A stretch of 64,000 bases of DNA, from the NCBI RefSeq assembly GCF_003627095.1, contig NZ_CP032627.1:1488001-1552000 (forward strand), given 5' to 3'. The notes beneath the pieces are model-generated. The model was not told the origin of the DNA and did not search any database. It worked only from the letters and a program-made list of their open reading frames with translations. Below, one piece after another: positions 25,591 through 35,491 of the stretch (the first letter of the stretch is position 1; each line of letters opens with the position of its first letter). The position numbers were made by a program, and so were the translations under genes. This DNA comes from Lactococcus allomyrinae (GTDB lineage: Bacteria; Bacillota; Bacilli; Lactobacillales; Streptococcaceae).

Positions 25591-28500
25591 TCATTTTTTC
25601 CTCTTAATCATCACCCCTAAAGTTAATAGAGCTACACCTGCAAATCCGAGTAAACTCATTATTTCTCCAGTCATGGGAAGGGACTTTGGTGTCTCAACAT
25701 TTTCAGCACCTGTAATAAGTTGGTTTCTATTATCATTATCACCGCCATTGTCATTGTCATTGCCATTGTCATTGCCATTGTCATTGCCATTGCCATTGCC
25801 ATTGCCATTGCCATTGCCATTACCATTGTCATTGCCATTGTCATTGCCATTGCCATTGTCATTGCCATTGCCATTGCCATTGCCATCACCAACATTTGTT
25901 AATGTAATCATATAGACCTCTGAAGGAGTACCTGTATAGAAATTTTGGCTTGCTTGATGCACGGCTACGATATAGTAAGTTCCTGCAGGTAAAGCTGTGA
26001 AACTTGGATTCTCCGTATTATTTCGCACAGTTTGAAGTGGTAGGGTCCGTGTCAAACTTTCTGTTGGATTTGTATCATAAAGACGAAATTCTATTGCATC
26101 AGAAATTTCACTCTCCCAGAAATTCTCATGACGTTTCAAAGCATCCAACACGCTTATTTCATTATCATACTTGACAAAATCTGTACCTATCGTAATCGTT
26201 CCTGTCACTTCATCAAGCTGCAATTTCTCTCCATCTAGAAAGAGTTTTGCCCCATCAAATGGAGTAATGTGCCCTACTTCAAAAAGCTCATTTACATCAA
26301 AACTATAATTTTCCGTTGCTTCACGAGCATTAAGACTTGTTATCGCCGTTGCCAAGATATAATTATTGGAGTTCGTTCCAGTACCAAATTTAAGCGTCAA
26401 ACGATTGTCGTCCGTTTCATCACTAGTCACAATTCGATTATCTACAAAATGCCCTAATTCATCATGAGCAGTAACATACGGGCTAGCAAACGCAAGTGTT
26501 CCCAATACTTCTTCGCGCTCATATCCTTCACGAAAATCAGGCTCAATCCCTGTAATATTCTCCTTTGATAAATCAAAACCAATCTCTTCTCCAGATGCAA
26601 CGCCTTCGACTGTGGGAAGACTCAATATTCCGCTCTCATCAGTTTCTGATGAAATAACACGAGTTCCTGTGAATATTTTTCCTGGAATATAGCCTTGTGA
26701 AACCGAAAGAACTGCTGGGATAATTGTCAATTCCGCTTCTGCCTCTGCCTGAGCAAAACTATGTTCGGCTTTAATCGTATAGATTCCTACATCCGCGCCA
26801 CTCAAGACAAGCTCATCACCGTCACGAACAAGTGTCCCATGCCCTGAAGTCAACTCAAATACTGTATCGTCTAAAATACTGTCATGAAGTTCAAACAAGT
26901 CTGAAATAGCAATACGGATTTCCTGTCCTTGATAAGTTTGCTCAAGCTCTTTACCATCAATCAACCCCTCTTCAATGCTTGGAGCTGTAATTGTTGTGGT
27001 AATCTCTGGCTGGGTCGATAAACTATAGTTTCCTGCACGTTCTCCCACCAAAGCAACGAGTGTATCATCTTCTGGAACAAAAATTCCTGTCCCCACATTA
27101 GCACTAGGAACATCACCTACTGTATGTTGTCCTAACATTCCAATAAGATTATGAGAAACGTAGTCTTCATCTTCTGGAAGCAGACCATCAAACATATCGT
27201 CTAGCATATCATCATCTGTGATTTCAAAGTCTGGTGTCCCATCCCATACTTTTGTTAGCGCTAAGTCACTAATATTCAATGCTTTCGGTGTAACTGTGAT
27301 ATTAGCTTCAAACCAATTTTGTCCTTCAGATAGACTACGTGGGTCAATATTTGGAGTAGCAATAACTGTGATTTCTCCAACTGTTGTCAAGTTAAGAATA
27401 ATTGACTGTTGATCTGCTGATAAACTAGCCGTACCTGTAATTGATCCGTCTGCATTTTTCCAAGAAAAGTTATATTGACTGATATTTCCCATCACCCCTG
27501 TCGGAGCATAGAAAGTTTGGAATAAATCAGCAGCAGCCAAAGTAGTATTGGCACCGTTATAAGTCACTGGCTCTATTGTAGTTTCTCCCACTGTCGCAAT
27601 AGGTAATCCATCCGTTTCTGGTCCAAAGCCTAACATGGGATAACGCTGTTCTGCATTCCACTTCCATCCCGTTTCATTAAAGCCCCATGCGGTAGGATTT
27701 TCTGTATAAGTTTCTCTAGTTCGCAATAGTCCTGCATGAAGTGGCGCACCATGTTTACCATCCGCATCATCATCCACTATCACATCTGTAGGGAGAACCA
27801 TCCGAGACCAACGGTAATTGTTGGTAATAGTACTTGAATTAACTCTACCTACAAGCACTCCAACCTCTTTCGGTGCAGTATTAGGTGCAGAAATAACTGG
27901 ATTCATAGCGTAACTATCAGTAAGCTTGTTAGTAGGTGCGTAACTTTCAAATCCTCCCAAAACACCTCCTGCAATAGAAGATGTCCCTGTATTACTTACG
28001 CCAGCACCAAGTCCCGTTGAAGTTACCCTACCAGTTGCATAGAGTCTTGTAAACTCCCCGTAACCTGCACCAATAACTCCGCCCACAAAGCTTCGACCTT
28101 GAGTATTCCCCGTTGCGTACACATCTGAAATGCTGGTACCTCGAGCTAATCCAACTGCTCCACCCACATGGTCGAGTCCTCCAGTAACATTTCCTTTAGC
28201 ATAGCTTTTATATATATATCCAGTACCTATCCATCCTACTAATCCCCCAAAAAAGAAACCTGATACTGAGAACTTCCTGAGGCCGATACATTTCCAGTTG
28301 CATAGCTATCCGAAATAACTGACTGTTGTCCAGTACCACTGACTGCTGAACCTATCATTCCTCCGACTACATATCGCCCTGATACATTTCCAGTTGCATA
28401 ACTATTAGTGATTATTCCATTAGCTAAATTTCCTGCAAGGCCCCCAAGATATTCATCACCTAACACATTTCCAGTTGCATAACACTTCGATATAGTTGCG

Positions 28501-29363
28501 CCATTACTATAACCAATTAAACTTCCAACTTGTCTTGTGCCATAGGCATTAATCGAGGAGGAACAATCTGTAATTCTAGATTCTCCCTCAATATAGCCAA
28601 TCATTCCTCCAATATATGCGACATAATTATTAGTTGCGCTTGTAGAAGTTCTAACTTCTCCGCCATTCATTCGAATATTGGAAAACTCTCCTCCTCCCGT
28701 CTGATAAGCAACTAGTCCACCTGCACTCACTCTGTTACTAATATCTCCTGCGATCGTTGAATTAACATATATATTGTTTAGTGTGAGGTTTTTAAAACTC
28801 GCTCCATTAGCATATGCGAATAATCCTACTCTTGCAATAGCTGCACTTATAAACAATCCTGAGATTGTATGGTTTCCTCCATCTAGGTTCCCTCTAAATG
28901 GTGAAGAGGAAGTTCCAATCGGTGTCCAACCTCCACTCAGCGTAATATTGTTGACCAGCTTATAGTGTGCATTTAAATCATTACGAATATTGTCAAAATC
29001 CGTTGCATCAGCTACTAAATACGGATTGGTTGCGCTTCCATCTCCACCTGAAAAAATAGGAGTAATCTCTTCAGATTTCGGAGTGAAACTTTCTTCAGTA
29101 ATTTGAGTCAGGTTTCCTTTTGCAATATCCTCTAGTGGTTGATCTCCGAAATTTTTTTCTCCATCCTCTGCTATTTCTTTTTCGGTTTCTTGCACAGGTT
29201 CATTGATACTATTTTCCGCTTCCTCAATCGTTGAATCAGCTGTAACCAATTCTGTTTTGGTGTTTGTTTCAATTTCCTGAACGCTCGCATAAATTGGTGC
29301 TGCTTCTGATAAAATCAATGTACTCAAGAGTAGAGCAGATAAAACTTTCTTTTTTTGCATCAT
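25591..29363 (-). CDS. Large LPXTG cell-wall adhesin with GLUG repeats, frameshifted
   Basis: Joined across one frameshift this is a protein of about 1257 residues. It has a signal peptide ending I-Y-A-S, and repeated GLUG-type motifs (Y-A-T-G-N-V-S...G-G-L-V-G, about residues 170-560). YDG-like beta domains (K-V-W-D-G-T) follow, then a Gly/Asn/Asp tract encoded by hexamer repeats, and L-P-M-T-G-E with a membrane helix and R-K-K. Sortase should attach it to the wall; adhesion is the likely role. The break is in the T6G5 run (plus 28244-28254), where one extra base restores the frame. Two ATGs start the ORF; the second (29360) is better spaced from AAAGGAG. Confidence 0.85.
25747..25884. repeat. 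Hexanucleotide tandem tract in the adhesin gene
   Basis: About 23 consecutive copies of ATTGCC/ATTGTC (plus sense) encode alternating Asn-Gly and Asn-Asp dipeptides in the wall-spanning stalk. Slippage by whole units would stay in frame and change stalk length. Confidence 0.9.
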
Positions 29364-29535
29364 TTTCTCCTTTTGTTTTAATTCATTTATTATTTTCTCA
29401 TATTTTTCTAAAAAAAAAAAAAAACAAAATGTATTTCATCTAACAAAACCATTAGAAAAAAATAAACAAAAAAGGTTAATAAATTCAGATTTATCATGAT
29501 TTATTTAGTTCTCGTTTAATTATATTATAACAAAC

Positions 29536-29565
29536 AAAAAAGATTAGAATTTCCTAATCTTTTTA
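29536..29565 (-). terminator. Terminator of the amino-acid permease gene
   Basis: AAAAAGATTAG pairs with CTAATCTTTTT around a short loop, about 45 bases after the permease stop; in minus sense it ends in TTTTTT. Confidence 0.85.
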
Positions 29566-29609
29566 GATTCCTAAATAATAAGAAAATAGTCTTCTTAGGG
29601 ATACGCTTG

Positions 29610-30944
29610 TTATTTTTTTGCCTTATGATAAGAAAGCAGACTTGCTAAACAGATTACAATTGCAAAAACAGTGAGTCCCCACGGATTTGAAGTCACTGTG
29701 AAATAACCAATCACAAGTAATACAACTAAGGTCAAAACGGAGAGGATTTTGATAAAGGCTGAACCATATCCGCCTTTGAAATAGAAAATCAAACTTGCGA
29801 TTAAAAGCATAATCCAAACAATCAAAATCGTATATGAGATTGAACCTGCAAGATAGTTGAAAAGATTTGCTCCAAAGATATAAGACAAGATAACACCAAT
29901 AAAGAGCAGTCCAGAACAGAAAGCAATGGCATGTAAAGGCGCATTTTTCTCAGAAAGTGCGCTTAACCAACGCGCTGCCCCAAGTTTTGAATCTTTTGTC
30001 CGTGAGTAAAGCGAACGTGATGTTGCATAGATTGCTGAGTTAATCACTGAAAAGAGCGCTAAAATGATGATGAAGTTGATAATATGTGCCGCTCCAGGAA
30101 TTCCAAATTTATCAAAAATGAGTGCAAATGGGCTTTCTTTTGTTGTGCTTAAAAACTTCCAAGAGTAGAGTTCAATAAAAAGAAACATTGGAATGAAGTA
30201 AAATGCGACAATACGAGTCATTACTCCACGAATGGCTTTAGGAATCGCTGTCTTTGGGTCTTCCACTTCTGAAACAGTAATAGCCACCAACTCAGAACCT
30301 CCATAGGAGTAAATGACCATCAGCATAGCGTTGAAAAAGCCTTTCATCCCATGGGGTGCAAAACCACCATAGGCATTCATCCGTCCCAATCCATCTGCTA
30401 CTCCCATATGAAGCACTTGAGCAAAGAGAAACCAAATTCCTAAGACAATCAAAACAATAATAACTGCAATCTTTGCGATGGCAAGCCAGTACTCTGTTTC
30501 AGCAAATGCCCGTACTGAGTAAAGATTAATTCCCAAAGTAATCAACGCTACAATAAGTACAAAAATCCAATCTGGAACTTTAGGCCACCATACACTCAAA
30601 AATTGAGCGATAGCAGATGCTTCTGCTACTGTGACACACATCCATGTTGACCAGTAAACCCAGTCGGTAAAGTGTGCAAAACGCTTACCCACATATGGTT
30701 CAATCAATCCCGCCATACCTACAGAGCGTGTTTTTTGATGAAGTACAATTTGTCCAACACCATGCATCACGACAAATAAAATAAGTCCAGCAATTAAGTA
30801 GGTAAAAATAACAGATGGACCAGCTGCAGCTATCGCTGAGCCTGAACCTGCAAAAAGACCTGCACCAATCGCTCCCCCAAGTGAGAGCATAACAACGTGT
30901 CGAGTTTTCAGTGAAGACTTCAACACTTTTTTAGAATTTTCCAT
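29610..30944 (-). CDS. Amino acid permease, APC superfamily (AAT family)
   Basis: The 444-residue membrane protein has about 12 hydrophobic helices. The AAT-family first-helix motif G-G-A-I-G-A-G-L-F-A-G-S-G lies near residue 23, with Y-S-Y-G-G-S-E-L near 215. I prefer the ATG at 30944, which has TGGAG at good spacing, over the ATG four codons upstream. The substrate is not decided by sequence alone. The upstream leader (31337-31183) encodes an aromatic-rich peptide followed by a terminator, which hints at transport of an aromatic amino acid, but 230 bases separate that terminator from the gene. Confidence 0.88.
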   Translation of the reverse strand: MENSKKVLKSSLKTRHVVMLSLGGAIGAGLFAGSGSAIAAAGPSVIFTYLIAGLILFVVMHGVGQIVLHQKTRSVGMAGLIEPYVGKRFAHFTDWVYWSTWMCVTVAEASAIAQFLSVWWPKVPDWIFVLIVALITLGINLYSVRAFAETEYWLAIAKIAVIIVLIVLGIWFLFAQVLHMGVADGLGRMNAYGGFAPHGMKGFFNAMLMVIYSYGGSELVAITVSEVEDPKTAIPKAIRGVMTRIVAFYFIPMFLFIELYSWKFLSTTKESPFALIFDKFGIPGAAHIINFIIILALFSVINSAIYATSRSLYSRTKDSKLGAARWLSALSEKNAPLHAIAFCSGLLFIGVILSYIFGANLFNYLAGSISYTILIVWIMLLIASLIFYFKGGYGSAFIKILSVLTLVVLLVIGYFTVTSNPWGLTVFAIVICLASLLSYHKAKK

Positions 30945-31182
30945 GAAATTCTCCATTTCTATAAAATAGGAGTAGAATTTACTTTTAAATGTGAAAAATA
31001 GAAAACCATAATAAGATAATGTAACTTCTTAATAAGTTTTGGTTTTTTCACAGATTTCAAGCGTTCTGACTCAATTCACTGTGGTCAAATCACGTAAAAC
31101 CCTGCTTGGAGTCGTTTGCGATTAGTTTTACTTTAGTCAGAAATTTTATCATTTCCTAAGACTTGCCACAATTTTTAAAATC

Positions 31183-31219
31183 CAAAAAGAAAAACCGAAT
31201 AGCACTTTACTATCCGGTC
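31183..31219 (-). terminator. Attenuator-like terminator in the permease leader
   Basis: In minus sense ACCGGATAG pairs with CTATTCGGT around a seven-base loop and is followed by TTTTCTTTTT. It lies about 75 bases after the stop of the 14-codon leader ORF and well before the permease start. Confidence 0.8.
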
Positions 31220-31292
31220 TTCCTGAGAATCGCAGGCAGCAGAATTTTGAGTGTACTCAAAAGTTGTATCTACGCCTCTGCATAAACACAAA
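31220..31292 (-). ncRNA. Structured leader segment between leader ORF and terminator
   Basis: GCAGA and TCTGC enclose the perfect inner hairpin TTTTGAGT-AC-ACTCAAAA, and CCTG/CAGG forms a further short stem just before the terminator. It does not match any riboswitch consensus that I know (T-box, lysine, SMK and preQ1 considered). Confidence 0.45.
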
Positions 31293-31337
31293 CTATCTGC
31301 GCCAAAAGTAAAAGACTGTGAATTGTTGTGAATACAT
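31293..31337 (-). CDS. Aromatic-rich 14-residue leader peptide
   Basis: The ORF reads M-Y-S-Q-Q-F-T-V-F-Y-F-W-R-R then TAG. Six of 14 residues are Phe, Tyr or Trp, four of them consecutive or nearly so just before the stop. AAGGAG lies six bases upstream of the ATG and a clear promoter (TTGCAA-17-TATAAT) lies above that. Such a peptide followed by paired stems and a terminator is the classical layout of ribosome-mediated attenuation. It is too short for any domain evidence. Confidence 0.6.
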   Translation of the reverse strand: MYSQQFTVFYFWRR

Positions 31338-31366
31338 CTGGTTCTCCTTATCCTGAATTTTCTATA

Positions 31367-31395
31367 ATTATACTGTCTTTTTGAACAAATTGCAA
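31367..31395 (-). promoter_or_regulatory. Promoter of the leader peptide
   Basis: Minus sense: TTGCAA at 31395-31390, 17-base spacer, TATAAT at 31372-31367. The leader ORF starts 29 bases downstream of the -10. Confidence 0.75.
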
Positions 31396-31435
31396 GAATC
31401 AGCTGAATCTTTCGCCATTTTTTTCATCAAAAATC

Positions 31436-31504
31436 CTGTCAGTATGCTGACGGGATTTTTGATGAATTTTTCCGATATGGTGCAAGCTGTCAGCATACTG
31501 ACAG
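31436..31504. repeat. Paired CTGTCAG palindromes, 51-base spacing
   Basis: CTGTCAGTATGCTGACGG at 31436 and CTGTCAGCATACTGACAG at 31487. The inner 33 bases have no clear hairpin, unlike the two 61-base copies. In minus sense the distal palindrome sits in a stem AAATCC...GGATTTTT, a probable terminator for the oxidoreductase gene ending at 31507. Confidence 0.8.
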
Positions 31505-31506
31505 GA

Positions 31507-32430
31507 TTACTTTTGTTCTAACATTTTGGAAATGATTTCGTGTGACTTGAAGATATTATCTTGTTTAAGCGTTTTTAAGAGTTCAGATCGATTTTCGCCA
31601 TCAAAATTTTCTACGGCTTCTACCATTCCTTGGACTAAATGGTCGAAACCACGATTGTATGTCGCTGATTGCCAGCCGTTGATGCCAAAACGCTGACAGT
31701 CAAGTCCTACAAATTTTTCAAGTTCTGTCAGTTCTGACAGACGTAGTGTTTCCGTTTGTGACTCTACTGTAAATTCTTCCCTAAAGGCACCTGACATGAG
31801 ATTCATTGTCGCAATCCCTGTCGTTGTCGCCGTTTCAAGCATGACAGCCGCACGTACCAATTTTCCGTCTTCATCAAAATTGATAGAAGTATGCGTATCC
31901 AAAATTTCATCATCTAACAGATAAATCAATGTATCCAATGGATGAATAAAAATATCATACATTGAAAATTGCACATTGCTACTTGCCTGATGAGCAAGAT
32001 TTTTGCTCACTTTTACCATATTTTTATGTGGTACAGCTTTGAGTTTTTCCGTTTGTGGCGCAAAACGACGGTTGAAGCCAACGACAAAAAGAACATTATT
32101 TTCCTCTGCAAGTCGTTGTAATTCCTGAACTTCCGCTAGATTTTCTGACACAGGTTTATCCATTAATACTGGAACTCCTGCTGTTAAATAGCGTTTTGCT
32201 AGTCCAAAATGCTGACTTGTTGCTGCATGGATAATGAGCAAATCCAATGTTTCGAGTGAAGCTAAATCTTCTGTAGCGTACTCAAACTTGTATTGTTGAC
32301 GTACTTTTTCAGCTTTTTCCCATTCACGAGAATACAAAACAAAGCGATGTTCAGCCTGCATTTTTGCATAAACTGGTAAATAAGCTTTACTTGCAATATT
32401 TGATGTTGCTCCGATTACTCCGATAATCAT
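31507..32430 (-). CDS. Gfo/Idh/MocA family oxidoreductase
   Basis: The 307-residue protein has an N-terminal Rossmann motif (G-V-I-G-A-T-S-N-I-A), M-D-K-P-V-S (the conserved E/D-K-P motif of the family, near residue 92) and G-F-N-R-R-F near 120, with the C-terminal alpha/beta domain. Members are NAD(P)-dependent sugar or polyol dehydrogenases; the substrate cannot be named. An exact CTGTCAGTTCTGACAG lies inside the coding region at 31725. A long-hairpin repeat begins six bases before the ATG and there is no clear ribosome site. Confidence 0.88.
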   Translation of the reverse strand: MIIGVIGATSNIASKAYLPVYAKMQAEHRFVLYSREWEKAEKVRQQYKFEYATEDLASLETLDLLIIHAATSQHFGLAKRYLTAGVPVLMDKPVSENLAEVQELQRLAEENNVLFVVGFNRRFAPQTEKLKAVPHKNMVKVSKNLAHQASSNVQFSMYDIFIHPLDTLIYLLDDEILDTHTSINFDEDGKLVRAAVMLETATTTGIATMNLMSGAFREEFTVESQTETLRLSELTELEKFVGLDCQRFGINGWQSATYNRGFDHLVQGMVEAVENFDGENRSELLKTLKQDNIFKSHEIISKMLEQK

Positions 32431-32435
32431 TTTTT

Positions 32436-32870
32436 AGATGTGAGTCCCAATATGAAAATTGCCACTGGTACTTTATAATCACCACTCCTGCCAGATTGGA
32501 CAAGAAAGCTAGAACTCAATTCCTTTCATTTTAAGATGTGAAGATTGCTCGTCCAAAAGTGTAGTAATTTAGGAAAATGTAGTTCTGTACGAAGCACAGA
32601 TTCCATTTTATCTAATCACCTAGCTTTTAGCACCCCGAAATCAGTTGTAAGATGTGAGAGGCGCTCGTTCTGAAATTATGAAAATTAGAAAATTTCAGGT
32701 TCGTGCGAAAGCACGGTTCTAGAATTTGTCTATTTTCACTAATTTCAAGCGCCCAGAACTCAGCTGTAAGATGTGAGTTCGACTGTTTTGAAAAGTTAAA
32801 AAATAGGAAATCTAGAGGTTCTGTCGCAGACAAGTTCCCAGCTTTATCTTTTTTCACACCTTTCAAAAAG
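32436..32870 (-). repeat. Tandem array of long-hairpin repeats (R2, four units)
   Basis: Units begin at AAGATGTGA-type boundaries near 32436, 32533, 32648 and 32768. The last three each fold over about 100 bases into one long imperfect hairpin with different but paired tips: CTGTaC-GAA-GcACAG, CGTGC-GAAA-GCACG and CTGTC-GCA-GACAG. Stems also covary (for example TGAAATTA with TAATTTCA in unit 3). The first unit is decayed. An ORF across it is judged spurious. Confidence 0.8.
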
Positions 32871-32876
32871 GGTTAG

Positions 32877-33515
32877 TTAATTTATCTCTTTTCTGTCCCT
32901 AGAATAAATGACGATGACCATTCCCTGATCAAGTGATACGGTCATTTTATTGCTGATGAATTCATTGCTTGCATAAATTTGACTAAAATTTTCTTCGGCT
33001 TTCAAAGGATATTTTGCCCCTTCAATCGCAAGCGTATCCGCACTTTCTACTTGCATAAAACCAATGTAGCGATAAGGTTCAATCTGATATAAAATATGGC
33101 GCCCAGGTAATAAATAACGTACTAAATTTTGTTGATCAATTACTGTTATTTTTTCAGCTAAAGTCTGATACTGAGGTCGCGTTGGCAAAAAAACATTGGT
33201 CAATAAATGATCCAAACGTCCGCCAAGACTGCCAATAATTGTAAGTTCTGCCTCTGGAAATTTTTCCAATACCCAATCTAAAGCAACTTCTAAATCAGTT
33301 TTATCTTTTTGGACAGGCAATTTGACAATTTCTTTACTGCTGACAGAAATTTTTTCAAATTCGTCAGCACTGACAGAATCAAAATCTCCCACTGCAAGAT
33401 CAGGCTCTTGTCCATTTTCTATCAAAAACAAACTTCCACGGTCTACACCGATTTTTCTGTCAAAACTTTCATTAGGAAGAACTTCGGCTAGACCTGCGAC
33501 AATCAAAATTTTCAT
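32877..33515 (-). CDS. thiN: Thiamine pyrophosphokinase
   Basis: The 212-residue protein has the TPK motifs G-V-D-R-G-S-L near residue 23, A-V-G-D-F-D-S-V near 42 and I-G-S-L-G-G-R-L-D-H near 95. It transfers pyrophosphate from ATP to thiamine to give the cofactor thiamine diphosphate. It overlaps the upstream MazG-like gene by four bases, so they are co-translated. One palindrome half-pair (TCGTCAGCACTGACAG, 33361) lies inside the gene. Confidence 0.93.
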   Translation of the reverse strand: MKILIVAGLAEVLPNESFDRKIGVDRGSLFLIENGQEPDLAVGDFDSVSADEFEKISVSSKEIVKLPVQKDKTDLEVALDWVLEKFPEAELTIIGSLGGRLDHLLTNVFLPTRPQYQTLAEKITVIDQQNLVRYLLPGRHILYQIEPYRYIGFMQVESADTLAIEGAKYPLKAEENFSQIYASNEFISNKMTVSLDQGMVIVIYSRDRKEIN

Positions 33516-33859
33516 CGATTATCACCCGCCCCTGAAATTTTCCCTCGCTCAAGCCGACTTTCAAGCTTACTCAAATTTGTCCCAGCTATATTTGTTAATG
33601 ACAGTCCTAAGTACCTAGCAGTAGTTGCGACATACCATAGGACATCTCCTAGCTCTTTACTCAGAGCAAGCTTATCTTCTTCTCTTATTAGGCCTTCTTG
33701 GTCACGAATTATTTTTTTTACTTTGTCAGCAACTTCTCCAGACTCCCCTGACAACCCTAAAACTTTATCCAAAAAAGCAAAATCAATTTTATCTATATTT
33801 CGGATATCTCCGTTCATGTCAAACTTCACAATTGCTTCTTGATATTCATTTAAGTCCAT
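33512..33859 (-). CDS. MazG-like nucleotide pyrophosphohydrolase
   Basis: The 115-residue all-alpha protein has the MazG metal-binding pattern L-S-G-E-S-G-E-V-A-D (near residue 35) and K-E-L-G-D-V-L-W-Y (near 68), i.e. the E-x2-E...E-x2-D ligands. It probably hydrolyses non-canonical or excess nucleoside triphosphates. The close coupling to thiN is seen in sequence; the biochemical link is not clear. Confidence 0.88.
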   Translation of the reverse strand: MDLNEYQEAIVKFDMNGDIRNIDKIDFAFLDKVLGLSGESGEVADKVKKIIRDQEGLIREEDKLALSKELGDVLWYVATTARYLGLSLTNIAGTNLSKLESRLERGKISGAGDNR

Positions 33860-33909
33860 AAATTCTCCGCTCTAATCCTCTTTCTCAATTATAGCATATC
33901 ATCAAAAAT

Positions 33910-33942
33910 ATAAAACTTGCCGTATCTTTTTACGACAAGTTT
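33910..33942 (-). terminator. Terminator of the LPKTN surface protein gene
   Basis: Minus sense AAACTTGTCGTA pairs with TACGGCAAGTTT and leads into a T-rich tail (TTATATTTTT), just after the stop at 33948. Confidence 0.8.
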
Positions 33943-33947
33943 GTAAA

Positions 33948-35204
33948 TTAATTTTTGATAATTTTTCTATAAAATTCAAAAGTTGCTAAAGTTGTGAGAA
34001 GACTTAGTCCAACAAAACTAAGTGTTCTTCCTGATGTATCATTTGTTTTTGGAAGTTCTGCTTTTTCTTTCGATTTTTGTTCATTATTTGTCGAATGAGT
34101 CGACGAAATTACCATTTCTGTTGAGCTTGGAGCAGGTTTTGATGGTGCTGTTGTTGAGCTTGGAGGAGTTGGTTTGGGGCTAGACGGAGTTGGAGCTACT
34201 ATCCAGTTAACAAAAACATCTGCTGTTGCACTTTCACCGTCATCATCTATAAAATTCACTGTTTCTGAAGCATTGCTTGTGAAAACTTTTGTAAAGACTT
34301 TGTTGCTACTATCTGTCGCTGTCCAACCCGCAGCACGACTTTTGATGGTAATCGCTTTATTGGCTCTCAAAGTCGCTGTAACGGCTTTTTCTGTTTTTGT
34401 TGTCGTTGAGTAAGTAATACTTGCAATCAAAGGAGCAGGAATTTCTCCAGAAACGACTTTTTCTGCAATATCAATCTTCCCTGCTGTATCATAAGAGGGT
34501 AATTCTGTAAAGAAAGTATCCATTGGGTTTGTTGCAAAGCTTAAAGTTGCACCATTACTCTCATCCATCACCAATGCAGCACTAGTATCCACCTTCATAC
34601 TATTATCAAAACTTAAATTCATTGTATTTGCAGTTTTAGGTGAATAATCAATAAAAGCCCCTGCTCCAGTAGCCGTGACTCCACTCAAATCAACATCACT
34701 CACAGCTTTGAGATTCATCGTTGCCTGTGAATTTTGAGCAGCGCTCATATCAAGCATGACATTTGATAAAGTTAAATCGTCAGTCGAGATAACATTCAGC
34801 ACAGGCAGAGCTGTTGCACTACCTTCTGAAACAAGCTTCACATTGGAAATCGTGATTTTATTTGGAGAAATAGCTCCATACGAATTATTGGCATAAGAGT
34901 CGTCCACCAACAAACCGTAATTATTTGGTGCAACCTTAATCGTTTTTCCTTTACCATCAAAATCTTTTGTTAATTGGATTCCTGAACCGCGTCCTCCGAT
35001 TTGATAAGTACCAGAAATTTCTATATTTTGTACTGACGGATTATCAATAGCTGCTACGAGTTGCTCCTCATTTGAAACTACCACGGGTGAACTTGCATCA
35101 GCAAAAGCTGTCAGCACTGACAGGTGACTAAAATTCGTCAAAACAATGTTTCCAAGTAGAATAACTGAAATTATTATTAAGAATTGTAAAATCCTTTTTC
35201 TCAT
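33948..35204 (-). CDS. Cell-wall-anchored surface protein with LPKTN sorting motif
   Basis: About 418 residues: a signal peptide (about 1-36), a pectate-lyase/adhesin-like region with N-V-K-L and L-S-N-V-M-L-D ladder motifs suggesting a short beta-helix, a beta domain, then a long Pro/Ser/Thr linker, L-P-K-T-N, a hydrophobic helix and a basic end. The sorting motif ends in Asn where Gly is usual. I chose the ATG at 35204, preceded by AAAAGGGG; the frame extends 22 codons upstream without support. A CTGTCAGCACTGACAG copy lies just after the signal-peptide codons (35108). Confidence 0.82.
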   Translation of the reverse strand: MRKRILQFLIIISVILLGNIVLTNFSHLSVLTAFADASSPVVVSNEEQLVAAIDNPSVQNIEISGTYQIGGRGSGIQLTKDFDGKGKTIKVAPNNYGLLVDDSYANNSYGAISPNKITISNVKLVSEGSATALPVLNVISTDDLTLSNVMLDMSAAQNSQATMNLKAVSDVDLSGVTATGAGAFIDYSPKTANTMNLSFDNSMKVDTSAALVMDESNGATLSFATNPMDTFFTELPSYDTAGKIDIAEKVVSGEIPAPLIASITYSTTTKTEKAVTATLRANKAITIKSRAAGWTATDSSNKVFTKVFTSNASETVNFIDDDGESATADVFVNWIVAPTPSSPKPTPPSSTTAPSKPAPSSTEMVISSTHSTNNEQKSKEKAELPKTNDTSGRTLSFVGLSLLTTLATFEFYRKIIKN

Positions 35205-35407
35205 AAAATACCCCTTTTCTAATTTTACTTTCATATCATAACACAAGCTTATATACTGCTTCAATAGCATAACACCTCATATTTATAGCATTTTCAAAAC
35301 TTAATGCTTTCATTATTTTTTCATAATATTATTTTTTCATAATATTAAATAAAATCGAGAATCAAATGATACAAAATTTAGAATTTATTCATAATTGACC
35401 CCAAACT

Positions 35408-35440
35408 AAAAAATGCTCTCCAATATTGGAGAACATTTTT
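35408..35440. terminator. Terminator after the 145-residue gene
   Basis: AAATGCTCTCCAA and TTGGAGAACATTT form a strong stem with T-runs in both directions; it is placed correctly for the minus-strand gene ending at 35492. Confidence 0.85.
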
Positions 35441-35491
35441 AATTTTTTTAAATGTTTGGATTTTATTTTTAACTTGAACTCACCATCTGAT

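Noticed and set aside
25747-25884. CRISPR-like repetitive array
   Set aside because: The repeat is six bases without unique spacers and encodes an in-frame Asn-Gly stalk.
25580-25915. 111-codon plus-strand ORF with Leu-Pro-Leu-Ser repeats
   Set aside because: It is the antisense of the Asn-Gly hexamer tract in the adhesin gene and has no start signal.
32627-32866. 79-codon ORF on the minus strand
   Set aside because: It runs through the tandem long-hairpin repeats, has no ribosome site, and its residues follow the repeat units rather than a protein pattern.
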